This document shows, one piece after another, positions 1-11,041 of a stretch of DNA of 64,000 bases. The stretch spans positions 76,874,929-76,938,928 of the forward strand of contig OY970826.1 in the NCBI GenBank assembly GCA_963853835.1, given 5' to 3'. The DNA comes from Calendula officinalis. Its lineage: Eukaryota > Streptophyta > Magnoliopsida > Asterales > Asteraceae. Position numbers and translations under genes: made by a program. Position 1 is the first letter of the stretch. Each line of letters starts with the position of its first letter. The notes beneath the pieces are model-generated. The model did no database searches. It was not told the DNA's origin and saw only the letters and a list, made by a program, of their open reading frames with translations.

Positions 1-771
1 ATTTAGTGTATAGAGTTAGTTATATATTGTTGAATATAGTTAACTAACTTGTTTGATGATTGTTGTGATAGCCAAGGGCTTTGATTGAAATAACTGTTGA
101 GTTATAGTAAGGATGAGACGATGTGATGATGCGGGGGATCCCCGGTCATGAGGATATGGAATGGGGAGCATTTGGGCGGATCCCCATCGGCCCATTTCAT
201 GATAGTAGTCTTGCTAACTGGAAGTAGTCCGGCGAGTAAGGCAAGTATAGGTAGATTGGGCGATTCCCTCTTGCCTTTACCTTGAAGCTTATTAATGCGG
301 GGGATCCCCAGTTAATAAGTTAATGTGGTTCTAGTTAGTTCGGGGGCAACCCGATAACTATATATGATTGCTAGAGAAACAAGGATTTTAGAGTCACAAT
401 AGGGTGACTAGATAGATAGACGAATTACTTGTATATTTGTTTGTGTGTTATATAATACTTATTATCATCGGGGTCTAAACCCATGTAGTTCACGAGAGTT
501 TTTGTCTCACGTACTCTTTGTTTGTTTTGCTATGTACTCAGGTTCGGGATCGAAAGTATAGGTGCGCATGGATAGAGATGCGGGGCCTAGAGTAGAAGAA
601 CACTAGAACGGATTTAGACTTAGCTTTGGTTTTGATATATATTGTAACACCAAACTTATACTCTGATTTTCATACCAAAGGTTTTTGTAAATCCGTATTT
701 TGGGATAGTTCTCCTCTTTATTAAATGATTATTTTGGTCAAACGTTTTGTATTAAAAATTGAGGTGTTACA
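1..771 (+). repeat. Gypsy LTR, 3' end part (LTR A)
   Basis: This is the distal part of a gypsy-type LTR in + orientation; its start lies left of the window. It ends in GAGGTGTTACA at 771, where the homology stops. The reverse complement of the LTR at 58413-60136 aligns along most of its length. Shared blocks are the GGGGGATCCCC spacers, the block with CACGTACT before a TGTACTCAGGTTC stretch, GCGGGGCCTAGAGTAGAAGAAC, and the closing AAAAATTGAGGTGTTACA. Whether it is a solo LTR or belongs to an element extending leftwards cannot be decided here. Confidence 0.8.
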
Positions 772-897
772 GTTGCTTCCCAAGATTTATGGTTTTGGCA
801 TGCTTACTTTGGGGCTGCGGGTTCTAATAATGATATTAGCGTGCTTGATCAATCACCAATATTCAACGACTTGTTATCAGGAAAGACACATGATGTT
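772..897 (+). pseudogene. Fragment of PIF/Harbinger-type (HARBI1/ALP1-like) DDE nuclease
   Basis: Read in the frame starting GTT GCT TCC at 772, this 42-codon stretch gives a peptide with WFWHAYFGAAGSNNDISVLD followed by SPIFNDLL. That is the conserved block around the second catalytic Asp of plant Harbinger-like transposases and ALP1-like domesticated proteins. It is cut on the left by LTR A (ends 771) and on the right by LTR B (starts 898), so only an inner scrap remains. The motif recognition is from family knowledge. No start codon, stop codon or flanking exon is visible, so it is certainly non-functional here. Confidence 0.75.
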
Positions 898-1347
898 TGT
901 AACACACAAATTTTTCAACCAAATTTAAAACTTTTTAAAATATAAAATATATGTCTTTACAAACCTAATATCTAAAAATGTAATTTAGATAAAACACTTG
1001 GAGTAATTGCTAGTATAAAAAATCGGTGTTACAAATATATCAAAACAATGTCTAGGGAATTAAATAAGTACACCGAGCTAAATCACTTCCAGATGCTAAC
1101 TACTACGGGCCGCCTAGTCCTTAGCTCCCGAACCTGAGTACATAGCCAAAATAAACGTAGTACGTGAGACAAGATTGTCTCGTGAGAAACATGGGTTTTA
1201 GACCCGGTTAGAAATAATTTGCAATAAAATAATAATTAAATAATTATCAAATTGCACATAGTCAATCAAACTCTAAGGCTTGCCATAAGCCAATCACATA
1301 CGTAACGGGCCTCCCCGAAACAACTCTCCCGATATGGGTTAACTAGG

Positions 1348-1430
1348 TAAACTCCCCCGTTTCCGGGTTATCTATTTGCTCCCCCGATTTCCGGGTTATC
1401 TCAAACTCCCCCGTTTTCCGGGTTATCTAT
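1348..1430. repeat. Three short tandem units CTCCCCCGttttCCGGGTTATC
   Basis: Three consecutive imperfect copies of a 22-30 base unit ending in CCGGGTTATCT lie inside LTR B. They probably arose by local duplication. A fourth, weaker GGGTTATCT occurs near 1502. Confidence 0.7.
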
Positions 1431-1612
1431 TTCTCGACACACTACCCTTTCGCAGGGTGGTACCGCCCCAAGTAGGTGTCACTAACTCCCCCAACTTGTG
1501 TGGGTTATCTAGGATCCAATCGATTAGCTACCACATAACAAATCATCAACTTGGGTCAAAGCGCATATCACAACTCAATCATACTAGTGGTAACGAAGCA
1601 AGTCAATTTACA

Positions 1613-1650
1613 ATTCAATTCGATTCAATTCAATTCAATTCAATTCATAC
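1613..1650. repeat. (TCAAT)n microsatellite
   Basis: A short pentanucleotide run (ATTCAATTCGATTCAATTCA and onward) within LTR B. Confidence 0.85.
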
Positions 1651-2809
1651 TCTATCAATTCAATCTTTTCTTTATTAAAAATATTCATCTAATAAAGACT
1701 CTAAAATCATTTCAATTCATAAATATGGTTTACTATGTACTCAGAAAGATCACATGTACTCACCTTAGCAATGGTATCCAACACTTGTGTTCAATAACAC
1801 AATCCTTACTTCCAAATCGAGGAAGTACTTCCAATCACAAGGTCTTCTTGACCTAACATCAATGTCATCACAAGAATCTAGTTATAATCCATAACTAACT
1901 ACCAATTAATCCATATAGACATTTCTAACCACCAAGTTCATACAACTTGGTGGAATCTCAAACCCTAGTTCATAGTTTCCATCACAAAATTCCAAATCTA
2001 ACTTGTACACATTGATTACAAGTCTACAATGAGTGTTTTACACTCATGAAAGTTCATCTTCCCCAAAGATGACATGGTGGGTTCCCAAAACAACCATTGT
2101 TACCCATACTAAGCTCAAAATGAAGGTAACTAAGTGAAATAAGCAAGAATTCTTACCCTTGATGCTTAAATCCTTCAAGATGATGAAGATTTGAGCTCCC
2201 AAGCTCCAAAAACCGTCCAAATGCTCTCAAAAACGGCTGCACTAGGTCTAGGGTTCGTAGGTGTTATGAGCCCTAGCTTCTACACAACTTTATATAGTCC
2301 AGATAGTCCTCGCGCCCCGCTCGCGTTTGCCTCGCTCCGCGAGGTGACGCGGGATGTGTAACATCCCAAAACCCGGCCTAGTAGTTTATTGACCTTAAGG
2401 TATCTTATTGAATGATTATCCGATTAAATGCTTAGTTAATTTAATTAGCCTGCTGTCTTTTGCGGTATTTTAACCAAGGGGTTAAATTACTCGACTTGTG
2501 ATTTATTTGGAATGAAAATGTGATTTTTATATTTTTAGATTCCTTGTTAAATATCGTTTCCGGAAATGCTTTCGTTTTTAAAATTGGAGTCCGTTTGCTA
2601 TTTTAAATAAATTAATTTCGAAAGGGACTTTTCAGACATTAACTGTTTTATAAATATATGTTTATACATTTTGGTATAGTTGATAAATCTTTAACGTGAT
2701 AAGTCATGCTTAAACAATAAGTTGATACAACTGGTCTTTTGAAAAGACATACTCAAACAACCATTTTTACAAAAAAAGTCTTAATTAAGACTATGAAAAA
2801 TTAAATGAG

Positions 2810-2916
2810 TTTGACGAATACTTGCCATGAGGTTGGTGAATACTTGCCAAGAGTTCGGTGAATACTTGCCTTGAGGGTGAATACATGCCATGAGATTGGT
2901 GAATACTTGCCAATGG
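2810..2916 (+). repeat. Five tandem 21-22 bp units (TTGGTGAATACTTGCCATGAG-like)
   Basis: Copies start at about 2810, 2833, 2854, 2876 and 2896 and differ at a few positions each. They abut the gag tail of the truncated gypsy copy, and the pol frame is closed within them by a TGA at 2900. They are therefore not a coding repeat of that frame. Confidence 0.8.
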
Positions 2917-2917
2917 T

Positions 2918-4188
2918 TCGGGTTCGGGCGGGGAAGCGGCTTCGTCGGGAGGTCAAAAGAGGAAAAGTCATACGCCACCTACGGGTCGGGCATTCAAGAT
3001 GACGGTGGAGGATGCCACCACTACCGACGATGTCATCACCGGTATGTTCCTAATAAACTCCATACCCGCTCGTGTGTTATTTGATTCGGGTGCAAATTGT
3101 TCGTTTTCGTCAAAGAGTTTTTGTGACAAATTGAAATTGCCTATTTCTTTGATCGCGACACCTCTAGAGGTAGAGGTGGCCGATGGTGAAATGGTTCCGG
3201 TCACGACATCCGTGTCCGGGGCTAGTATTGATATTGATGGTGTGAAATTTTCGATTCTTTTACTTGTTATGCCGATATCTGGCTTTGATGTGGTATTAGG
3301 TATGGATTGGTTAAGTGCTAATAAGGCCAACATAAATTGTCACCAAAAGTTAATTACCTTCCTTTTACCCGACGGGTCACATGTCGTGGCCCGGGGAGAC
3401 CGTGCGACCCCGACCATACCCATTATATCCATGATGAAAGTCCGTAAGTCCTTGACCAAGGGATGTGAATCGTTTTTGGCCTATGTGATCGATGTGAAAA
3501 AGGAGAAGAAAGTGGTTGGTAATCTCCGGGTGGTTTCGGAATACCCGGAGGTGTTTCCCGAAGACTTGCCTGGGTTACTCCCGTTCGGGAGGTAGAATTC
3601 AAAATTGATTTGGTGCCGGGTGCCAATCCCGTGGCTAGAGCACCGTATCGTTTAGCACCGTCCGAGATCCGGGAAATGATGACGCAAATCCAAGATTTAT
3701 TGGATAAGGGTTTTATTCGGTCGAGTTCCTCACCTTGGGGAGCTCCCGTTTTATTCGTGAAAAAGAAAGATGGTGCACTTCGTATGTGCATTGATTATCG
3801 GGAATTGAATAAGAGAACGGTAAAGAATCGGTATCCTTTACCGCGTATTGACGATTTATTTGATCAACTTCAAGGGTCTTCTTATTTCTCAAAGATTGAT
3901 TTGAGATCGGGTTATCACCAAGTTCGGGTTCACGAAAACGATATTCTTAAAACGGCGTTCCGAACTCGTTACGGCCACTATGAGTTCTTGGTTATGCCGT
4001 TTGGGTTGACGAATGCTCCCGCAATATTTATGGATTTGATGAACCGAGTTTGTCGGCCTTACCTCGACAAATTCGTTATCGTGTTCATTGACGATATTTT
4101 AATTTATTCTAAGACCGAAGAAGAACACGAGAAGGTATTTTATGTCAAGAACCGAATTTGTCGGCCTTACCTCGACAAAAGATGGTGA
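2918..4188 (+). pseudogene. Gypsy pol remnant: aspartic protease and partial reverse transcriptase
   Basis: The gag tail and retropepsin region open the remnant. The protease active site is VLFDSGANCSF (about 3080-3110), and the flap-side motif GFDVVLGMDWLS lies near 3285-3315. A single-base frameshift near 3585-3590 breaks the reading frame; the reverse transcriptase continues in the next frame from about 3596. Visible RT blocks are DLLDKGFIRSSSSPWGAPV, the DLRSGYHQVR block and the catalytic FIDDILIYSK (about 4085-4114). The frame then runs into duplicated junk and stops at 4188. The family is a Ty3/gypsy element of the Tekay/Del type, judged by wording only. It is non-functional because of the frameshift and the missing 3' half. 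Confidence 0.9.
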
Positions 4189-4260
4189 ATCGGAGGGCGA
4201 AGAAGGTATTTTATGTCAATGAACGTTAGCGGCAACACCGTGTCTTCTACGGTGGCCGGA

Positions 4261-5047
4261 GGTGGTGATACTTGAGACTCTTCAAGTACACTCAAAATGG
4301 GAAGGGAAGCCATTGATAATGTCCTAAAATGACTTAGCAGTTATATAGGTGAAAGAACGGGACCTTTATCATTATTGTCACGCATAGTTTAGTCAAACAT
4401 TGATAGTTTATTTATTAAATTATTAGCTTGTTAATTTTTTTAATTATAAACAATTAAATAGTATATTACTGTGTATGATTTGCTTGAGTTACACATTTTT
4501 ATCGATTATGCCATTCTAATCAATTTAAAAAAAGGTAATATAATATTCAACATAGATATGGGAATCTTTTTATCAATAATTTGAGACCAGCTCGTTGTTT
4601 AAGACAAAAATCAATAGTATTATCTATTGAAGGTAACCAGATGTGTATTCGCAACCGACAATTATCCATTATATTTTCGAAACCTACCATATGTTACTGT
4701 AGCTACAAATTAAACACGGTCCTTCGTACCGAATAATGACCATTTTTACTCCTTCACCAGGTAATTTTTTATGTGTTCCTTTTATGGGTTTCTTTACTTT
4801 TGAATTAGGAAACCCAGCATGCATGCCTGTTACTAGTCGTTTTTGTCTGTATCAATATATTCAAGGCATCTTCTTCAGGTAAGTTTCAGTCGCTTACTAC
4901 TCTATAAATCTTTTTCGCGAATTTGATGGCTCAATTTTTAGAATTAGAGTTGCTCAACCAACAGTTTACATATATAAGTTGAAACACCTACCAGTCTAAC
5001 AAATATTTTGTGTATTATGTAAAAATCAATAGACAATCTAGCTTTTA
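4261..5047. other. Gene-free AT-rich spacer
   Basis: No reading frame with recognisable protein similarity, no terminal repeats and no RNA gene were seen here. Confidence 0.5.
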
Positions 5048-5192
5048 GGGGGTGTTTGAGAACGCTTATTTAGAGAGGCTTATAGCTTATAAGCTTATAT
5101 AAGCCTTAATAATCCCTTTTAAAGGGATTATTAAGGCTTATATAAGCTTATAGGTTATAAGCTTCTCTAAATAAGCTTTCCCAAACACCCCA
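5048..5192. mobile_element. Foldback MITE, Tourist-like (PIF/Harbinger) candidate
   Basis: This is an almost perfect 145-bp palindrome. GGGGGTGTTTGAGAACGCTT on the left mirrors AAGCTTTCCCAAACACCCC on the right, with arms of about 70 bp meeting at CCCTTTTAAAGGG. The flanking trinucleotide TTA (5045-5047 and 5193-5195) fits a Tourist-type target duplication. It has no coding capacity. Confidence 0.75.
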
Positions 5193-6498
5193 TTAGATTT
5201 AGTATGAAACAGTCTTATGCGTCTGGTATGATAATCTTCACGGCAATGTGTGGTACAATCAACTTGTTATATATAATATATATTTGTGTTTAGATTGTAT
5301 GTAACTTAAGATTATTTAAAATTTTGATAAAGTAATTTCCATATAAATAAATGAAGTCACAAGAAAGAAATTAGAGTAAATTACAAGGATGTTTCATCCT
5401 TTGAAAATTACACTGATGATCCTTAAATACGAAACGTTTTCATATTTTGATCACTAATTACTAACGGTCGTTAATAGTGACCAGAAAGCCCCTCGCATGC
5501 TCACATGCTCAGCATGTGAGGGTGTTTTTATCTTCTAAGTCTAATCCTTTAAAGCCCCTCACATGCCATCCCTCCTGTCCTTCATCATCACTTAATTTTA
5601 ATTCTCTTAAAACAACTTAATTTCCACATCAATTTTCATTCTGAAGCTAAAGAAAAAGTGATTACCTTTGGAGAAGGATTTCCACATCAATTTCATGATA
5701 AATAATAAGGTCATCAAGAACACTTACAACAACACCGCCGGTGATACAAATCAAGCCACCGAAAAAATTTACAAAGTTAAAATTTACCATCACCATCATC
5801 ACTTACTTACCATCACGAAAAAGAAGTTTAAGGACAAAATCATAGAATTTAGAAGATCACATGGATAATTTGTGTAATTTACTCTTATAAATTTATAACA
5901 TCGTACATCAATATTTCTCTTCTTATTCGGCGTATCCAACAATTCTTATTAGTTTAATTATATATATATTTGGTTCGGATAGCTTAGTTGCTTTATTAAT
6001 ACACCTAAAAAACACAACTTGTTACAATAAATGTCAACTAAGCTGGACTTCAACGCAAGCCTTACTCACAAGCCTTGGACCATGGTTTAACGACATGGTC
6101 AAGGATCAAGTCCTGGCGATCATGAAGGAAATCAATGCGAGTCTTTTAGAACAATGGTAGAAAATATCAATATATATAAATACAATTTGACTTTGTGAAT
6201 AACGAGTATAATAAGTCCGCTCTTTGTTGCGAATTTATTAATTCAAAAGTTAGAGGAAAAACCTTTTAATATGAATTTGTTATTTATTTCAACCTTATTA
6301 AAATTTTAGTGCACTTGTTGTAAACAACCTTATGGAATATGAACTTAATCAATCAAGGTTTCTAACTTAGTGGTATTGTGTAATGTGTAAGATTATATAT
6401 ATATATAAGAATATGTATATGCACTTTCTAATTATATTTTTACAATTTTATTATTTTATTAGTTTAAATAACTGAAAGATGAGATGCGCCACTTGTTT

Positions 6499-6884
6499 GC
6501 GCATAAATGTGTTTCCTCCAATTCAATATCTAACAACTAACAGAGCTAACATCTGTCACTTCTTTATGAATAGTGTATTAACGGAAATTTGAATGACAAT
6601 TGTATATTAGTACAATGAGCTTTCAGTAACGGACATATTTCTTGGTCCATTGACATCGATCAACGAAATAGACCTCCTTCTTTCACTTTTGTCGTTGTCT
6701 TCCAATTCAAATAGCCCCATTAAGTGAGTGTTCCGCGAGAAAAGAGAGGCTGGCATCTTTTCTTATGCGCATAAATGTGTTTCCTCCAATTCAATATCTA
6801 ACAACTAACGGAGCTAACGTTTGTCACTTCTTTATGAATAGTGTATTAACGAAAATTTGAATGACAATTGTATATTAGTACAAT
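6499..6884 (+). repeat. 118-bp direct repeat pair
   Basis: 6499-6616 and 6767-6884 are near-identical (both begin GCGCATAAATGTGTTTCCTC and end ATTAGTACAAT). They lie 268 bp apart and differ at about five positions. The second copy runs directly into the CAATA microsatellite. No terminal inverted repeats were noticed. Confidence 0.85.
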
Positions 6885-6920
6885 ACAATACAATACAATA
6901 CAATACAATACAATACAATG
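6880..6920. repeat. (CAATA)n microsatellite
   Basis: About seven perfect CAATA units ending in CAATG, grown from the ACAAT end of the second direct-repeat copy. Confidence 0.95.
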
Positions 6921-8044
6921 ATCAACATAGCACAAGCCTTATATATGAAACATGTCTGGCCAATCTTAACATTTAGATCTAGATATCCATTATTGAGATT
7001 AAACTACATATTCGATTTATATCAAATACATAGGCGATTTAGCTAAATTGTATATTCGACTTACCTAAATTATATATTCGCTAAAACAAATATTCGTTTT
7101 ATAGTTTCTTTATATAAAACTGATCTATATTAAATCTTATCCTCAACTTTTGAACCGAAGTTTGTTTTTACTTATTTTTTTTGTATTAATCAAAGTTATT
7201 AACAATTAACATATTTGTTCCATATACAACTTTACCTTTTTTAATGTCATTAAAAACATTTTAAATATACAAGTATAATTAAATTATGAAAAATGCTAAA
7301 TATTGTTTTAAAGGCAACAATTAAGATTTTTTTTTATTTAAGTCATCGTAAATAAATAATAAATAATTACCTTTTAAATTTCATTAACCACCTTTAAATA
7401 ATTATGCTTTTTAATTGTATATAGGACTATCAAATCGTGTTGTCGTTTCGTGTTTTTTGGTAACACGACAGGAACTCATTTTTTATCAACATGAAAACAA
7501 CGCAGTACAAAATGGTGTTTTATTTTGCTAACAAGAATACGATCCAATTAAAAAAAATGATAAACACGACAACACGAGATAAAGAACAAAAATATCAGGA
7601 AATTTACTTAGTACATGTAAAAACCCGACAAACACGACAAATAAGTACATAAATTTTTTAATATTCACAGAATCAAAACTATTGTTTCAATTTCGTGTTA
7701 ATATCTGAATACAAATACGTCATGACACAAATTCGTGTTTATTTTACACAACACGAACACAAATTAAAATTTCAATCTTATTTCATTTCACGTATTTTTA
7801 TGGTAACGTTTCAATTTTGGTTAAATTATACTAACTTCGTATTCGCAAAACATGGAGTAATAATCCTCTAAATCGCGTGTACAATTTGATTTGGAAAGTC
7901 TTTACTCCATTCCTGCCCTCACCTGATCACCATCGTCTTCCTCCTTTTTCATCCAATTAAAATCCCCCAAATCAATTGATTTCATCTTAGGGTTTCGTTT
8001 TACAATCAATCGATCTTCAAAACCCCGAATTAATTGCATATGCC

Positions 8045-10518
8045 ATGTATAGCAATTTCAAAGAACAAGCAATAGAGTACGTGAAGCAAGCTGTACAAGA
8101 AGATAATGCCGGAAATTACGCAAAAGCGTTCCCTTTGTACATGAATGCTTTGGAGTACTTCAAAACTCATTTGAAGTACGAAAAAAACCCTAAGATTCGT
8201 GAAGCGATTACGCAGAAATTCACCGAGTATTTGCGTCGTGCGGAGGAAATTAGGGCTGTACTTGATGAAGGTGGTACAGGACCGGCGTCGAACGGCGGAG
8301 ATGCAGCGGTCGCGGCACGGCCGAAGACGAAACCTAAGGATGGTGAAGGGGGAGGTGGAGATGGTGAGGATCCTGAGAATTCGAAACTCAGAGCTGGATT
8401 GAATTCTGCGATTGTTAGGGAAAAACCTAATGTGAAGTGGAATGATGTTGCTGGACTTGAAAGTGCTAAACAAGCTTTACAGGAAGCTGTTATTCTACCT
8501 GTTAAGTTTCCACAGTTTTTTACTGGTTAGTATTCTTCATATATGATTAATGTCATGTATTAGGGTTTGCAGTTTACAGGATTCAGTTATTACTGATTAA
8601 TTGATCATTTATTAGCTAAATATTTGTAATTTATGGCCTGAACTAGTTCAAAGTTGTTATCTTTAAGGCATTACTATTGTATCATATGTTTGTATCCCTT
8701 TGATTCCAAATTAACGAGCTAAATGAGTATTATTTCATTGATATATCTAATTTTTGTTAATTACAACTTAATAATTTGTATTGTGATTAGGTAAAAGACG
8801 ACCTTGGAGAGCTTTTCTTTTATACGGTCCACCTGGAACTGGAAAATCCTACTTAGCAAAGGCTGTTGCTACAGAAGCAGACTCTACATTTTTCAGGTGT
8901 TAAATTATATCTTGACAATTTTGGCTTAATTTAATCTTCTTTTATTATTATTATATTTATTTTTGAATTCATGAACTTAAGCAAATAAGTTGGCAAGTGC
9001 CAACAACTGGTGTTTTGGTGCAGTGTTTCATCTTCTGATTTGGTTTCAAAATGGATGGGAGAAAGTGAAAAATTGGTTTCAAATCTTTTTCAAATGGCTC
9101 GTGAAAGTGCACCTTCTATTATTTTTATTGATGAAATTGACTCTTTGAGTGGTCAACGTGGTGAAGGAAACGAGAGTGAAGCTTCAAGACGTATTAAAAC
9201 TGAAATTCTTGTTCAGATGCAGGTAATTAATTATTTTATTATTCATTAATTGGAACCAAAAATAAAGAAATTAATACTTCAGAGTTAGAGGTGGCAAAAT
9301 GGGTGGATAATGGGTAAAAATGCGTAAATTTTAAATTTCTAGTCCAAACTAGTAGTTTTAGGCAGATGTGCTAACACTTTTTTTTTCTGCCCATTTACTG
9401 AATCTTTTAAATAATTAATGTGCTAAATGTGATTACAAAAGCTATATATTTGAAATATTGATGTAACTTCTTTTAGATAAAACAATCTAGGACATTATAA
9501 CTATTTGAATACACGTTAGGAGAATTTTGACCCGTTTAAACCGTTTCGTTATTAGATAACTTTTAATTACCCGAATTGACCCGTTTCCATGTAACCAGTG
9601 TTTTAAACGTTTTTTATTTATTGTTTCAGGGTGTTGGGCACAATGATGATAAAGTTCTAGTACTTGCAGCAACAAATACACCATACTCTCTGGATCAGGT
9701 CTTGTCTTTAGAAAATTAAATTAAAAAATAATTCTTATTAAATACTAAAATTACAGCCAGCTTATATATTATTATTTAAATAATTGTTGCAGGCTATTAG
9801 GCGGCGTTTTGATAAGCGTATATATATTCCACTTCCAGATGTGAAGGCGAGACAGCACATGTTTAAGGTAATCAGCAGCTTTTTCTCTTTAAATATTTGC
9901 TAATTTTTTTTATTTTTATTTTTATTTTATTTCTTTTTTTTTCTTTTTTTTTTTTTGTAATGTGTTTCTTGATATACAGGTGCATTTAGGAGACACTCCT
10001 AATAATTTAACTGAAAGTGATTTTGAAGCATTGGCTCGTAAGACTGAAGGTTTTTCTGGTTCTGATATTGCTGTTTGTGTAAGTATTTAAAAATAGCATT
10101 TTGGAATACATTTTATATATTATTTACTTATAATTATGCTGTTTGTGGGTTTTGTAGGTTAAGGATGTTTTATTTGAACCTGTACGGAAAACTCAGGATG
10201 CTATGTTTTTTGTTAACACACATGATGATTTGTGGGTCCCATGTGGGCCCAAACAACGTGGGGCTGTCCAGATCACCATGCAGGATCTTGCAACAAAAGG
10301 GCTTGCTGCAAAGGTAGTTAAATTAAAAAAAAATATTTTCAGGGTTATTAGTATATTATTACTTAATCACTTGTTGCTGAAATTAATTGCAGATTAGTCC
10401 ACCGCCAATAATGCGAGCTGATTTTGATAAAGTTCTTGCAAGACAGAGGCCAACTGTGAGCAAAAGTGATCTCGAGGTTCATGAACGATTCACAAAAGAA
10501 TTTGGTGAAGAAGGATAA
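8045..10518 (+). CDS. VPS4: VPS4/SKD1 AAA-type ATPase (ESCRT-III disassembly)
   Basis: Eight coding exons: 8045-8525, 8791-8896, 9024-9222, 9630-9698, 9793-9867, 9980-10078, 10158-10313, 10393-10518. They add up to 1311 nt (436 codons plus stop), close to the roughly 435 residues usual for plant SKD1. An N-terminal MIT domain (about residues 4-75, starting YSNFKEQAIEYVKQAVQED) is followed by a Gly/Glu-rich linker. The AAA module has Walker A GPPGTGKS (173-180), Walker B IIFIDEID (about 228-235), an RRRFDKR arginine-finger region, and a C-terminal Vps4 domain. The family hydrolyses ATP to strip ESCRT-III polymers from endosomes and drive multivesicular body formation. All splice sites are GT-AG and phases agree. 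The start is the first ATG after an AT-rich leader. Intron 3 (9223-9629) contains an RAGGTGGCAAAATGGG-type repeat scrap. Confidence 0.97.
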
Positions 10519-11041
10519 AAGAATTAATGATGAGTTTGTTGCAAGAATTATTCATGTTAAAATGTAATCTTAATTACTATTTTTGTGTTGTTGGATTAAT
10601 TATATAAGTTTGAGCCTGTTCAAGCTTTTTTCAGGTGAAAAATTAAAATATCATGTTTTTTCCTTTCTTTTGAACTAATGAGAAATCAAGGTGTGATTAA
10701 CTTTTTAAGTAGCTTAATTATGACCATGTAAAAAGGTGCTTATGATATTGCATAAAAATGTTCGTTACAATAGTACTTTTTACTTGAGTAAATCATGAAA
10801 TTAGAATTGATTAGTGTGTTGTCAATATATGTTTATAAAATAGTCTACTAGATGTATATGCATACTTATAAAAACATACACGACTAAATAATTACACTTT
10901 TAAAGTTTATGAAAAACTAAACTAGTTTTGATTCGTGTATGTATTATCAATTTCATGGAACTATTAGAATCGTACTTAATAAAAAGAATTCTTCTATTCT
11001 TATTTAGTAATTATATAACGAAATATACCTATAGCTTCTAA
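10519..11041. other. 3' UTR of VPS4 and AT-rich spacer
   Basis: The stretch just after the VPS4 stop probably holds its 3' UTR and poly(A) site. Nothing further was recognised. Confidence 0.5.

Larger units (their letters stand above)
898..2355 (-). repeat. Gypsy LTR in reverse orientation (LTR B), right end uncertain
   Basis: The block begins TGTAACACACAAATTTTT at 898, parallel to TGTAACACCTCAATTTTT at 58413. It continues with recognisably related blocks, including GGTGTTACAAATATATCAAAA and ACGTAGTACGTGAGACAAGA. It is much more diverged than LTR A. On the minus strand a TATATAA box lies near 2290, before a leader-like stretch. At 1348-1430 three copies of a unit like CTCCCCCGTTTTCCGGGTTATC lie in tandem. 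The right limit is set at the TGTAACATCCC start of the next element and could be a few bases off. Confidence 0.55.
2356..4260 (+). mobile_element. Truncated, rearranged gypsy retrotransposon (+ strand)
   Basis: TGTAACATCCCAAAACCCGG at 2356 is a typical gypsy 5' LTR start and is followed by about 440 bp of LTR-like AT-rich sequence. Most of gag is missing. In its place, 2810-2916 has five imperfect copies of a 21-22 bp unit (TTGGTGAATACTTGCCATGAG). Coding similarity resumes at about 2918 with the end of gag, then protease (2999-3595) and half of the reverse transcriptase (3600-4135). The copy ends in duplicated scraps: TTTGTCGGCCTTACCTCGACA at about 4048 and again at about 4156, and GAAGGTATTTTATGTCAA at about 4132 and again at about 4202. 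RNase H, integrase and a 3' LTR are absent. Confidence 0.75.
5193..7990. other. Intergenic region with short repeats
   Basis: No gene was recognised. An ATG frame at 5668-5868 (66 codons, KVKIYHHHHHLLT) shows no family similarity and is probably chance. Between 5380 and 5560 lies a dispersed-repeat type stretch (GAGTAAATTACAAGGATG). A 118-bp direct repeat and a (CAATA)n microsatellite are listed separately. The last 100 bp lead into the VPS4 gene. Confidence 0.5.

Noticed and set aside
1376..1678. 100-codon frame with repeated PRFPGYL
   Set aside because: It is the translation of the short tandem units in an LTR and has no coding features.
5668..5868. 66-codon frame with a His run as a small gene
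   Set aside because: No promoter, splice or similarity support; composition is that of AT-rich intergenic DNA.
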